The position numbers were made by a program, and so were the translations under genes. 64,000 bases of DNA from positions 1 to 64,000 of the forward strand of contig JADHYV010000070.1 in NCBI GenBank assembly GCA_027604705.1, written 5' to 3'. The notes under the pieces were generated by a model, which was not told where the DNA came from, ran no database searches, and saw only the letters and a list, made by a program, of their open reading frames with translations. The stretch comes from Allomyces arbusculus (taxonomy: Eukaryota; Blastocladiomycota; Blastocladiomycetes; Blastocladiales; Blastocladiaceae). Of the stretch, positions 22,786 through 32,842 are shown in pieces. Every line of letters begins with the position of its first letter. Position 1 is the first letter of the stretch.

Positions 22786-23974
22786 GTCGGGTGGGGGGGG
22801 GGGGGGGGGATCGACCGCCTTCCTGGCGGCTGCCGCACGGCGCGTCCGACGGCAGGCCGGGGATCGCGCGGGATAGTTGGATTTGGAGTGCAATAATATG
22901 GGCGTGGCGTGTTCTCTCTGAACTAAAGCAGGGCGGGACGCGGACGCCATTCGTGCAAGGCGGATCGCGCGCGCGCCTCGCGTGATGGCTGGCCCCGCGG
23001 ATGAGGACGAAGACGATCGAGCGCGCACGCTCGCGCTGGTGATGAAGTCTTTGATTTTGATGCTGACTTGCGCGTGGACCGCAGTGCCGGCGAAAGAGCT
23101 GGACGACGAGGCCTCGAACTGGCAATCGAACACCCGTCTCTTTGCGGGCACGCCCGCGGCTCGATGGCGCTGTGAGCAGATCGAGAAGGCGGACACGCCA
23201 GCACGAACAACGGGATCGCGCCGCCCTGCATAACTCGATCAGGGACGGGCTGCACTCGGCTGTGATTTCGAGGTCAGCAGCAGGAACGGGCGCATTTGGA
23301 AGCCAATCCAGTCTGGTGTCCGTCCCCCACCAGCTCCCTCCCCATCACGGGTTCACAGCCTGCGACACGTTCCGCCCGCAGCACGCCTCGTCTCAAACAG
23401 ACAACGACAACTACGACGATGATTTCCAGCTGCTGTCCGCCCGCAACACAACCGCACCGCGCAGCCTCGTGCGTGCTTTCCTTGGCGCTGGCATGACGCC
23501 AACTCGGGCATGACATGCGCAGGGTCGCACGCGCGTGTGTTGGGATCATGTCAGCGCACTAGTGAGCGGCCGGCGGGGACCGTGCGCGCCCCATCGCGAT
23601 CGCGAGGCGGACGGTTTAAGTGATAAATAATTTCCCGGCACCGAAAGGACGACGTGGGATATAAATACTGGGCGGTGCCGCGCGCTTCAGACCCGCATCG
23701 CATCGACGCTCCACTCGCTCGCTCGCTCTCTCTGCTCTCCCGGTCTCCTCTTGACATAACCGATATCACGGCGCGCTCCTGCCCCGCCTTGATCAACCAC
23801 CAACCAACTTCTCGGTCTCTTGCGCGGCTCTCCCCCGCGCTCCTACTCTGCCCCACTCTCTTGCGCCCAGTCGCCCCCACTCTTTCACGCGCGCACCGAC
23901 CGATCCGTCGACGACGCGCCAGCCACACTCGCCTCTCCTTGGTCCACGATTGATCCACTCTTGAACGCGCCACC
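22786..23974. other. Intergenic region with a G17 run and the GTP cyclohydrolase promoter
   Basis: Seventeen consecutive G residues lie at 22793-22809, just after the TFC4 stop. A TATA-like TATAAATA lies at 23660-23667, followed by about 300 bp of pyrimidine-rich leader to the ATG at 23975. A small acidic open frame at 22985..23233 has no homology I recognise and is not called. Confidence 0.4.
23660..23667 (+). promoter_or_regulatory. TATA-like element of the GTP cyclohydrolase gene
   Basis: TATAAATA in a locally AT-rich stretch, upstream of a long pyrimidine-rich leader. It is one of only two good TATA boxes noticed in the window. Confidence 0.5.
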
Positions 23975-24961
23975 ATGTCCGGCACCAACTCGACGACTTC
24001 CAACGGCACTAGCAACGGCACGCCCGCCGCGCCGACGATTGACACGCACGTGTGCCAGTGCAACGGGCACGCGGCCGCCAACGGGCATGTCAACGGGCAC
24101 GCGAATGGGCACGCGAATGGGCTCGCAAACGGCAAGGCGGCGGCCAACGGCAAGGCGGCAGCCGACGGCGACATTGATTTCCGCGCGCTCGAAGGTACAC
24201 GACTAATCCCTGCCACCCCGCGCGATTCACGCTCCGGCAGCACGTTGCTAACACCACCGCTCCTCTCCGCAAATCCGTGCCTGCAGCACCCAACGTCGAC
24301 CGGTCCATCTCGCCCAAGTCGCAGACCGCGCGCGTCGCGACTATCGCCACCTCGGTCCGCTCCATCCTCGGCGCGCTCGGCGAGGACCCAGACCGTGAAG
24401 GGCTGCTCAAGACGCCCGAGCGGTACGCCAAGGCGCTCACGTTCTTCACTAAGGGCTACGACGAGTCACTCGAGGACATTGTCAACGACGCCGTGTTCGA
24501 CGAAGATCACCAGGAAATGGTGATTGTTCGCGACATTGATGTGTTTTCGCTGTGTGAGCATCACTTGGTGCCGTTCCACGGCAAGGTGCGCACGCTCCTC
24601 TCCTCTTTTTCCAGAGTCTTCGCGCGTTGCTGACAGTCGATCTCGATAGATCCACATCGCCTACATCCCGAACGGCAAGGTCATTGGTCTCTCGAAACTC
24701 GCACGCATTGCCGAAATGTTCGCGCGGCGGTTGCAGGTGCAGGAACGGCTCACGCGGCAGGTCGCACAGGCGCTCGACGAGATCTTGAAGCCGCAGGGGG
24801 TCGCCGTCGTCATGGAGGCCGCACACATGTGCATGGTCATGCGCGGCGTGCAAAAGCCGGGGGCCACGACGATCACGTCGTCGATGCGCGGCGTGTTCGA
24901 GCGGGAGCACAAGACGCGCGAAGAGTTCTTGGCGCTCGTGAATTCGCCGCGGCGGATGTAG
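23975..24961 (+). CDS. FOL2: GTP cyclohydrolase I
   Basis: Converts GTP to 7,8-dihydroneopterin triphosphate, the first step of folate and tetrahydrobiopterin synthesis. Exons are 23975..24194, 24287..24585 and 24650..24961, with introns of 92 and 64 bp; 276 aa. The second splice rejoins HLVPFHGK to [20 protein letters not shown], a family hallmark. The zinc and catalytic motifs are CEHHLVPF and, later, [13 protein letters not shown]. The N-terminal extension (residues 1-72) is unusual: it contains short repeats of Asn-Gly-His or Asn-Gly-Lys alternating with Ala. The catalytic core matches the family in length. Confidence 0.96.
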
Positions 24962-25558
24962 GATGGTGGTGGTGAGGATGAGGGCCGTGGACTGGTCGTT
25001 TGTGCTTGACGCCCGCCGTGGTCGTGTCGTCGTTGCGCGTCGCGTCGGACGTTGCGTGCTGTACCGTGTGGTGTCGCCGCGACGAAGTAGTGGAGGTTGG
25101 ATGATACCTTGGTGGAGAGGACCGTGGGCCGTAATTAGAGGCTCATGATTGACTATTTAACACGCAAATTTGCCCGCGTTCTTGTGTTGTGCCTTGGTCT
25201 CGGTATTTATCTGCTGGGGTTGCGTCCACCACTCGTCCGCCCTCCCGTCACTTCGTTGATCACATAGACACCCGTCCATCCACTGCCCCAGACACTGCCT
25301 TTTACTAGCCACTCAGCGACGCTATCGGGTGTACAAAATCCGAGAACTGTTCCGTAATCACATACTGACGCGCGAATAGACGATATGCGGCCGCGGCGCG
25401 CGAGCACAACCGCGCTCTCCCCACCCATCAACGAAACCAAACCAAGTCCCTCCACTTGCCCCCTCGCGCAAGCCGACCCTTACGCGCGCACGCACCCATT
25501 CAGTCGTCTCCACCGGCTAGTCTTCTCCACCCTCCTCCTCCTCCGCAGCGCCGCCCCC
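24962..25558. other. Intergenic region between convergent GTP cyclohydrolase and NOX genes
   Basis: This 597-bp stretch must hold both 3' UTRs. The middle (about 25130-25380) is AT-richer. No gene, RNA or repeat was recognised. Confidence 0.4.
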
Positions 25559-28500
25559 TTAAAAATTCTCCTTCGCAAACGCAAATACCGTGCCGTCGTC
25601 CACGACTTCCGCGGCCACCTCCCTCACCACCTCATACACCTCGCGCGCCAGCTGTTTCGGCCCACACACAAACACGCCCACCTTCTTCCCCGGAAACAGC
25701 GCCGCCGTCTGCCGAAAGATCGTCGGCCAGTGCGGGCGCCCCCACGACACGGACGAGTCTCGCACGCCCGTGAGCAAACACTTGCCCGCGGCGCCACGGC
25801 GCTTGGCTAGCGCCAGTCCCCACCAGAGCAAAAACGACGACAGTGTCGCCTGCCCGCCGCGCGCGCCCGTCAGGAACGCGTGCACGCGGACCACGTCGCG
25901 GAGGACGCGCCGATCGACGGCACCCAACGCGGCGGCCATCCACTGGAACCCGGCCTGGTCGCGGTTCAACCAGTAGAAATCAACTCGGCGTGGCGGGGTG
26001 CTCGGCGCATGCGCTGCGGTCGTGGGCGAGGTCGGGAACAGGACCGACCGGCGCGCGGGCGCGCGCGCGGCCAGGACTTGCCGCTCGATATCCTTGAGGA
26101 TTGCGAGGAACGGGGTCGCGCCGACGCCCGTCGCGATAAAGACGATATGGTCGTGATCGACGAAATCCTGCGACGGCGCGCCGAACACGCCGTCGACGCG
26201 GATGTCGATCGACTGCAGGGCGAGGGCCGCCCGCTGCGCGCGCCGCGCCGTGTCGAGCGTCGCGCCGACCGCGAGGGGCTTGACGGTACCAGTAGCACTG
26301 ATCATGTACCGCGACATGGGCCGTGGGGTCGCGAGGACTGGGACGGGCGGGCCGCCGTCGGGCTTGATGATGCCGGCAGAGTCGGGGAGCGACGCGTCGG
26401 AAATGGTCAGTGACGACCGCGCCGTGGACGCGCCGGACACTTCGCGCAAGTGTGCGGCGGGCGGGGCCGCGAGAAGCGTCGTCGCGTCGAGGTCGGCGGT
26501 CCCCGCGGTCGTCTGGCGCGACGGGGCCACTGTCCCGGCCAATTTCCCGCCGTTCGTGAACTTGGCATCGATCTTATCGGCTTCGTTTTCGGCGTCTTCA
26601 AGGACGAGCGCCGGCTCAACGAGTTGCGTCAACGCGCGCGACCAATCGCCGAGTTGCTTGATACGCACCGTCAGGAACGGGTCAGCGTCGGTCGACGTGA
26701 GCGAGATTGGGTGCCACTGCCATGGCGAAATGCTCGGCACTTGCAAGAACACGTACTGGCCCGGCACGTAACGCGTGACAAACGGCGGCCGGTCGAGGAC
26801 GAGCTCGAGCGTATCAGCTTGGACCGCCGCCGCTTGGATGCGCACGGGCCACGACGCGCGGTGCACGCGCAGCATGCGCTCCACAGCGTACAGCGCGACC
26901 GGGACCACGAGGTACTTCCACGCCTGCGGTGGGCCGAGCAGGGCCGCGGTACCGTGCAGTGCGAGCAGTGCGACGATCGGGACAAACAGGTGGTGCGTGT
27001 ACCAGAAGAGCTCGTACCGCTGCCGCCGCACCGCGATCGCCGACGTGCCCGCGAGCGCCGCGAGCAAGACGACCAGCGCCCACCCGGTCCACCCTGGCAC
27101 CGAGACGAAATGCAAGTACACCTGCGACACAGGTGGTAACTTGAGCGCAGCGCGCGCTCGCGGGTCGTTCGCGAGTGTCGGAATCGTGCCGAGACAATGG
27201 CAAATCGTGTGCCCCGCCGAGGCTGCCAAGAAGATATACGCGCACCACCGGTGCCAGACGAGGTGCTTATTGATGGGCACCCAGTGCAGCCAGCGGACGG
27301 ACCGTAATTTCGTTAGCGTCGTGCGGCACACGAGCAGGAACAGGAACATGGATGTGAACATGACCACGTTCGCGCACCCCTTGGCAAACGGGACCCAGTA
27401 CCCGAAGAGCGCGACGACGCCCTTCATGTTCGTGAACCGGATCCAGTTGGTCGCAAACCACCACGCCACGAGCGCGAGCCAAGCGGCCACGCACACGAAC
27501 TTGGGACCTTCGAGCCGCCAGTAAATCTTTGCGCGGCGGCGTAGCTTCCCGAGAATGCCGCCTGTGCCGCGCGCCTCGGCCGCGGGCGACGCGTCGAGGT
27601 CCTGCACGCCGCGTGTCGCGGCCACGGCCTGCGTCAGCGACCGGTCGAGCGAGGCCGCGGGCGCCGGTGCCGCCGGTGTCACTGGCGTAGACCCAGGGAT
27701 TTCGAGCGTCGACGCGCTTGCCGCCATCCACCGCGCGGCCGTCCGGACCGTATTCTTGCGCTCGAGTTGCCCGCCAACCTCGCGTCGCGTAGCCCCCAAT
27801 GCCTCTTCCCCGTCCGGCACGATCGTACGACGACGCGCGGCACGCATCTCGACCGCGTCCGGCCCGACCGATCCGCGGCGCGATTCACGGGATCCGGGCC
27901 ACGCCCACGATGGAGAGGTCGGGGTCACGGGCATATCGACGGCCACGAAATCGTTGGCGGTCACGTCGATGTCGCGGTTGATGGCGCCGACGGGCGGTGT
28001 CAGCGGCAGTCCAATCTTGGCCAAATTCCAGCGGCGCGTGACGAGCAGGAAATCGTGCCACGAGACGACGCCGTCGCCTGTCACGTCGAGCTTGGTGAAG
28101 ACCACGTCGACGAGCAAGTTGCGTGCCGCGTCGTCGAGGTACAGCTTGTTGTCGAGAATCGCCGCGTCGACCACGGCGCCGACGTCGTCGCGGTCCACTT
28201 TCCCGTCGTTGCGCCGGTCGAGAAGCCGGTACAGAACGGCCAGCTTGTGTTCTGCAGCAACGGCCGGGTCGAGATCTGTGTCGTCGAGCGACCGGTCGGG
28301 CGCGAGGAGCGTCACGAGCGGTAAGAACGTGTTGAGATCGAGCTCGAGCAAGTCGTCGGCGTCGTTGACGGCGTGAATCCCAAGCAACTCCTGCACGTGC
28401 GCGCCCTGGTGCTTGAGAGTCGGCGCGAGCGCGAGCAGCTGATCGCGCGTCAAAACCACGGGCGCCTTGGACGGCGACGACAGGTCGGTCGGTTCCTCGT

Positions 28501-29506
28501 CTTCATCGTCGTCGCGATCAAACACGTCGTCGTGCGCAAGCACCGCGGCGGCCGCGAGCGGCGGCGACGACCCCGTCGTGATCGCCGGTTCGTGGTCGTG
28601 GGCGTGCGAGTGGGCCAGCGCGTGCGCGAGCGCCGACGAGGATGAGGCCGCCGCCGTGAGTGGTGGGACTGCCTCCAGCTGCGTGATCACGGCCGCGTTG
28701 GGCGCCGGTGCCGTCGCGGGCGCCGACGCACTGCTGTTCTTGCGCGTCAGCGACCACGCCACGTCACGAAACTTGGCCAGCGACCCTTGACGCGTCAGCG
28801 ACGGCTTGCGGTCGAGCGTCGACAGCGTTGCGGAGGTGGGTGTGGGTGTCCCGCCGCCACTCGTCGCCGACTGGACCAGGTCGCGCAATGCCGTGAACTC
28901 GGAATCGCGCAGCGGCGCCGCCGGGTCGCTGCCGGTCGTGGCGGTGCGCGCGAGTGTCGACGGAATGATGGGCGCCGACGTGAGCGCGTCCCCCTTGGTG
29001 GGCAGCCGGCCGACAGTGAGCGCGCGGTGCAGTGATGGGCGCGCTGATGGCCCGTCAGGACTGCCGTTCGCAACCGTTGGCAGCCGCCGCATTGACCCGG
29101 CGCGGTTGAGCGTAGCGATCCGGCGCAGCGACGGCGGTGCGGCCGCGGCCGCGGCGGTGTTCGACGTCGCAGCCGGTTGCACAGGTGCAGCAAGGTCGTT
29201 GTCGTCGTCGCGGTCGTCGCTGGTGGGTAATGAGGCCATGATTGTCGTCTCGGTGCGCGGCGGGCGCGGTGGGACCGAGGGCATCGCACGCGGCGGCGTC
29301 GGCGTCGGCGTATCGTCGCGGTCCTGCAGGCTGTCGCTGTCGTCGGCGTCGATCAGGTCGGCGGGCGGCGGGTCCGGAGACGCGGGCAAGGGCGTGCCGG
29401 TCGCCGCCGCGACGCGCTGCATGTTGCGCAACTGGCGCCGCTGCAGAAGCGACAGGCTGCCGGCGTCGCCGGGGTCGCCGGGAGCCGACGAGGACGACGA
29501 CGACAT
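25559..29506 (-). CDS. EF-hand NADPH oxidase (NOX5/NoxC-like)
   Basis: Membrane flavocytochrome that moves electrons from NADPH through FAD and two hemes to oxygen, making superoxide. It is an intronless frame of 1315 aa, much longer than NOX5 (about 750), with some 390 disordered N-terminal residues. Two EF-hand loops lie near residues 430 and 475: DRRNDGKVDRDD, with Arg at loop position 3 and so doubtful, and DVTGDGVVSWHD, which is good. The ferric-reductase membrane domain runs from about 665 to 870, with heme-type histidines in HRWCAYIFLAASAGHTICH and FWYTHHLFVP. The FAD motif is HPISLTS (about 935). NADPH motifs are GVGATPFLAIL (about 1128) and VFVCGPKQL, and the protein ends in the NOX signature FAKENF. 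The architecture implies calcium control. Confidence 0.93.
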   Translation of the reverse strand: MSSSSSSAPGDPGDAGSLSLLQRRQLRNMQRVAAATGTPLPASPDPPPADLIDADDSDSLQDRDDTPTPTPPRAMPSVPPRPPRTETTIMASLPTSDDRDDDNDLAAPVQPAATSNTAAAAAAPPSLRRIATLNRAGSMRRLPTVANGSPDGPSARPSLHRALTVGRLPTKGDALTSAPIIPSTLARTATTGSDPAAPLRDSEFTALRDLVQSATSGGGTPTPTSATLSTLDRKPSLTRQGSLAKFRDVAWSLTRKNSSASAPATAPAPNAAVITQLEAVPPLTAAASSSSALAHALAHSHAHDHEPAITTGSSPPLAAAAVLAHDDVFDRDDDEDEEPTDLSSPSKAPVVLTRDQLLALAPTLKHQGAHVQELLGIHAVNDADDLLELDLNTFLPLVTLLAPDRSLDDTDLDPAVAAEHKLAVLYRLLDRRNDGKVDRDDVGAVVDAAILDNKLYLDDAARNLLVDVVFTKLDVTGDGVVSWHDFLLVTRRWNLAKIGLPLTPPVGAINRDIDVTANDFVAVDMPVTPTSPSWAWPGSRESRRGSVGPDAVEMRAARRRTIVPDGEEALGATRREVGGQLERKNTVRTAARWMAASASTLEIPGSTPVTPAAPAPAASLDRSLTQAVAATRGVQDLDASPAAEARGTGGILGKLRRRAKIYWRLEGPKFVCVAAWLALVAWWFATNWIRFTNMKGVVALFGYWVPFAKGCANVVMFTSMFLFLLVCRTTLTKLRSVRWLHWVPINKHLVWHRWCAYIFLAASAGHTICHCLGTIPTLANDPRARAALKLPPVSQVYLHFVSVPGWTGWALVVLLAALAGTSAIAVRRQRYELFWYTHHLFVPIVALLALHGTAALLGPPQAWKYLVVPVALYAVERMLRVHRASWPVRIQAAAVQADTLELVLDRPPFVTRYVPGQYVFLQVPSISPWQWHPISLTSTDADPFLTVRIKQLGDWSRALTQLVEPALVLEDAENEADKIDAKFTNGGKLAGTVAPSRQTTAGTADLDATTLLAAPPAAHLREVSGASTARSSLTISDASLPDSAGIIKPDGGPPVPVLATPRPMSRYMISATGTVKPLAVGATLDTARRAQRAALALQSIDIRVDGVFGAPSQDFVDHDHIVFIATGVGATPFLAILKDIERQVLAARAPARRSVLFPTSPTTAAHAPSTPPRRVDFYWLNRDQAGFQWMAAALGAVDRRVLRDVVRVHAFLTGARGGQATLSSFLLWWGLALAKRRGAAGKCLLTGVRDSSVSWGRPHWPTIFRQTAALFPGKKVGVFVCGPKQLAREVYEVVREVAAEVVDDGTVFAFAKENF

Positions 29507-30139
29507 GGCGAGCGCGCGGTGATGGTGTGGGTGATGACGGTCGAGGAGCGGGGGTCAGCGCGGTCGGTGGGCGAGGGTCGCACGACGTGAGCGATCTCGG
29601 GCGGTCCCGTCGCGAGCAGCGCTGGGATGGCGTGCAGCCGCTCAGTCGGGGGAGCGGGGAGCGAGGGCCATGGCGGCGAGGGCACGGGCCGTCACCGCCG
29701 GTCCGCGCTCATCGACGAGGCTGGGACATGCGCGCGCGAGCGCGGGCCGTGGCCACCGCTGTCGTGCTGGTGTCGACACGCTGCTGTCGTGGTGGGAGAG
29801 GCCACGACGTTCGCAGGTTTGGGGCGGGTTTGCAATCGCAAACGGCCAAGTTCCCACGCCAAGGAGCGAGCCGAGCAGTTCCCACGCCATACGTCAGGCG
29901 TCTGCCCCCTCGACCATTTAGGCGTCCCGCCTGCTCAGCCCACATCGTGCCGGGTCGAGGTGGTGGTGGTTGCTATGGGAAAAGAACCACGGCCAAAAAC
30001 ATCGGTTTACGGCACGTGACGAGGTCTCGGTCGGCCGGCCGACCCTGTCAACAATGGTTTCCAGGCACCCAACGACGCTCGCTACAAAGCGCACCCATGT
30101 CACCATGCAGCGTCCTTCTCTTTCCCCGTTGTCGCCACC
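29507..30139. promoter_or_regulatory. Divergent promoter region, NOX / RACK1
   Basis: 633 bp between two head-to-head genes. A CACGTGA element lies at 30013-30019, and the RACK1 start has a strong context (GCCACCATGTC). No further gene is seen. Confidence 0.4.
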
Positions 30140-31694
30140 ATGTCCGAGAAGCTGAGCCTCCGTCACACCCTTGAGGGTATGCCTCTCTCTCTCGCTCTCC
30201 AAACGAAATCGACAACCATGGACCGAGTTTCGGCAGCGGTGGGGGTGCTGTCGGTGGGGTGAGCACGGCCATCCATCCGTTTCCGAAACTCGACCATGTT
30301 CGACAACGACGACCACTCGAACCCGCACGCACCATGAATACGACCGCTCACTACCGAATCGACGACCGTCACTCCCCGCAATCCAACGTTCAGGCCACCG
30401 CGGCTGGGTCACGGCCGTCGCCACGACGCCCGAGGCGCCCGAGCTCCTGCTCTCGGCGTCGCGCGACAAGACGCTGCTCATCTGGCAGCTGACTCGCGAT
30501 GCGACCAACTACGGTATCGCTCGCCGTGCCCTCACGGGCCACAACCACTTCGTCGAGGAGATCGCCATCTCGTCGGACGGCCAGTTTGCGCTGTCGGCTT
30601 CGTGGGACAAGACCCTGCGTCTGTGGGACCTGAACACGGGCAAGACGACGCGCCGTTTCGTCGGCCACACGAACGACGTCCTCTCGGTCTCGTTCTCGGC
30701 TGACAACCGCCAGATCGTTTCGGGCTCGCGCGACAAGTCGATCAAGCTCTGGAACACGCTCGGCGAGTGCAAGTTCAACATCACCGACGCTCACGCTGAG
30801 TGGGTTTCGTGCGTGCGCTTCTCGCCCAACCCGTCGAACCCGATCATCATCTCGTCGGGCTGGGACAAGTTCGTCAAGGTACGACTTTTTCCCTCAATTT
30901 CCGACCCAATCGGCACTTGGGCGAGAGATTTTGGGCGAAAAGGTGGCTGTTGCAGCGATTTTTGGGTGCCCAGGCTTGTTTTCGCTTCTCCGAGTCGCGC
31001 ACGCCCCGTGCGGCCGACGACGAGAGTGGACATGATGGCATTTGAATATTTGCTACTTCAGATGGGGCCGAGGGCCCTTATGAGACAGGAAATCCACAAT
31101 TATTGCTGATTCCACGCTTGCGACTCCGCGCAACCCGGAATTCGCTGTGACTGCTGCCTTATTTTCTTCGCCCCTGTCCTCGCCGTCGCTGACGCCTTGT
31201 CTGTACTTTTTCGGTGCGGATCACTAACTTTCGGCGCTCGGCACTCGAATTGCTAGGTCTGGGACCTGACCAAGTGCAAGCTGCGCACGAACCACATTGG
31301 CCACAAGGCCTACATCAACTCGATCACCATCTCGCCTGACGGTTCGCTGTGCGCTTCGGGTGGCAAGGACGGTATCCCGATGCTGTGGGACCTGAACGAC
31401 GGCAAGCACCTCTACTCGCTCGAGCAGGGTGAGGAGATCCACGCCCTCTGCTTCTCGCCGAACCGCTACTGGCTTTGCGCTGCGACGGCCTCGGGTATCC
31501 GCATCTGGGACCTGCAGACCAAGACGCTCGTCGATGAGGCTAAGGTCGAGGACCTGACCGTCTCGGGCGAGGATGCCAAGGTGTCGTACGTCAACACGGT
31601 GCCGCTGTCGCTCGCCTGGTCGGCGGACGGCCAGACGCTCTTTGCCGGTTACGACGACAACAAGATCCGCGTCTGGGAGCTGTCGTCGGTCTAA
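30140..31694 (+). CDS. ASC1: RACK1 / Asc1 ribosome-associated WD40 protein
   Basis: Seven-bladed propeller on the head of the 40S subunit that links translation to signalling. Exons are 30140..30176, 30394..30878 and 31257..31694; 319 aa. Repeats with GH...WD spacing are obvious ([68 protein letters not shown]). The C-terminus [16 protein letters not shown] is typical. The introns are far longer than others in the window, 217 bp (30177..30393) and 378 bp (30879..31256). Intron 1 contains a long inverted repeat, and intron 2 contains a box C/D snoRNA. Codon use is strongly biased, fitting very high expression. Confidence 0.97.
30217..30298 (+). repeat. Inverted repeat inside RACK1 intron 1
   Basis: Left arm 30217..30233 (CATGGACCGAGTTTCGG) is almost exactly complementary to right arm 30283..30298 (CCGAAACTCGACCATG), with one base bulged. 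The two are separated by about 50 nt. In the pre-mRNA this would form a stem of about 16 pairs between donor and acceptor. Confidence 0.7.
31026..31115 (+). ncRNA. U24 (snR24)-like box C/D snoRNA in RACK1 intron 2
   Basis: Guides 2'-O-methylation of large-subunit rRNA. Seen in sequence: terminal stem GTGGA (31026-31030) with TCCAC (31111-31115); C box ATGATGG (31032-31038, last base off consensus); and guide TTTGAATATTTGCTACT (31041-31057). That guide is complementary to the conserved 25S/28S segment AGTAGCAAATATTCAAA, the known U24 target. A D'-like TTCA at 31057-31060 puts the fifth upstream base (G, 31052) against the C that U24 methylates. A small GC hairpin (31063-31077) and C'-like TATGAGA follow, and D box CTGA is at 31106-31109. 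Yeast snR24 also lies in the ASC1 intron. The second yeast guide (CACCAAGATC) next to the D box is not seen. Confidence 0.9.
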
Positions 31695-32842
31695 GAACCT
31701 GGCTGACGGTGCGCTGCACGACGGGACGGGGCCTGGTGAAGTGCGTTTGTGGATGTCGTGTTGTCGGTTGCAAAATACATTTGTGCCAAGGCACGGCCAT
31801 CGCGGCGCCTGCCGCAGGCCTCTTTCTTCAGACATTTTTGCTCACATTTCCGTTTGTGCGGTCAGTTTTCGTGGTTTGCTTCGGCCCCATCGTCGCTCGC
31901 TCGATGCCAGCTTGGCTCTCAGGGAAGTCAGGTTGCGATCCGTTGCGGACCGGCTGTGGCTCGACTTGCCTTCCCTCTCCTTCCTCCCAAGCGAAACATT
32001 TTTGAGTGCACGAAGCCGGTGCTTCCGCGTCTCGCGATTCGCGCTCGGACCTGTTGGCCCTGCCCTTCCACGGCGCGTGCGACCACGTCGACGATATCAA
32101 CGCGTCCAATCCCCAGCGACATGTCGTGGTGCGGCAGCTGCACCACGATGCTCGTCACGACCGGCCGACAGCATGCGATAAACACCATGTGCAAGCGACA
32201 GCACTCGCCCTCGAGTTGTGGCGGGGCGGGGCTACCGCTCTGAAACGCACGGCAACCACCGCGACAAAACACCACCATCCTGGGCGTGAGGGCACCTTGT
32301 CCGTGCCCACCAAGGTCCTGCGCACTGTTTGTGAGATGACCCGACTCCTCGACTGCCGGCGCGTCACACCGCGTCGCCAGCCATAATCGCGGCGCATCAG
32401 CCAAAGGAGGCGCCGGCCGTGCACCGTCGCATGCAGCTCGGTTACCCGGTTGCTGGACGCGTCGGTTATGGATCATGATTCACGCTGGAGCGTGCCCCAC
32501 GAACACCGCGTGGAGAAACGCCCAGAGACGACGGCCTCCACCGACCCGACGCGATCATTGGATGAATCGCACGCGACGGTGGCGGAACCCCGGAATGCGG
32601 TCGACATGTCCGCGCGAGGCGCGCGTGCACAAGGGAACGCGCGCCACGTCCGCTCCGATGCTCACGTTCGACCCGACCGCGGGAGGGGCTGCCGACACGA
32701 GCGGTGCATCGCTTGTGCGTCAGCAGTAGCCTCCCCGGCGTGGTATAAAAGGGCACGCGTGCCCCGACCCGCTTCTCGCTCTTCGTGTCCATCGATCCGA
32801 TCTGGTTCAACTCTCGCGTCCCTCCCCACCCACACTACCACA
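31695..32842. other. Intergenic region between RACK1 and the metallothionein-like gene
   Basis: 1148 bp without a convincing gene; open frames are short and of random composition. The right end holds the TATA box and leader of the metallothionein-like gene. Confidence 0.4.
32744..32750 (+). promoter_or_regulatory. TATA box of the metallothionein-like gene
   Basis: A canonical TATAAAA lies 93 bp before the ATG, followed by a pyrimidine-rich leader with CACAATG at the start codon. A strong TATA box suits a highly inducible gene. I could not identify metal-response elements with confidence. Confidence 0.7.

Noticed and set aside
22985-23233. Small acidic open frame (about 80 aa) upstream of GTP cyclohydrolase I
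   Set aside because: No homology, poor start context, and an equally long frame exists on the other strand.
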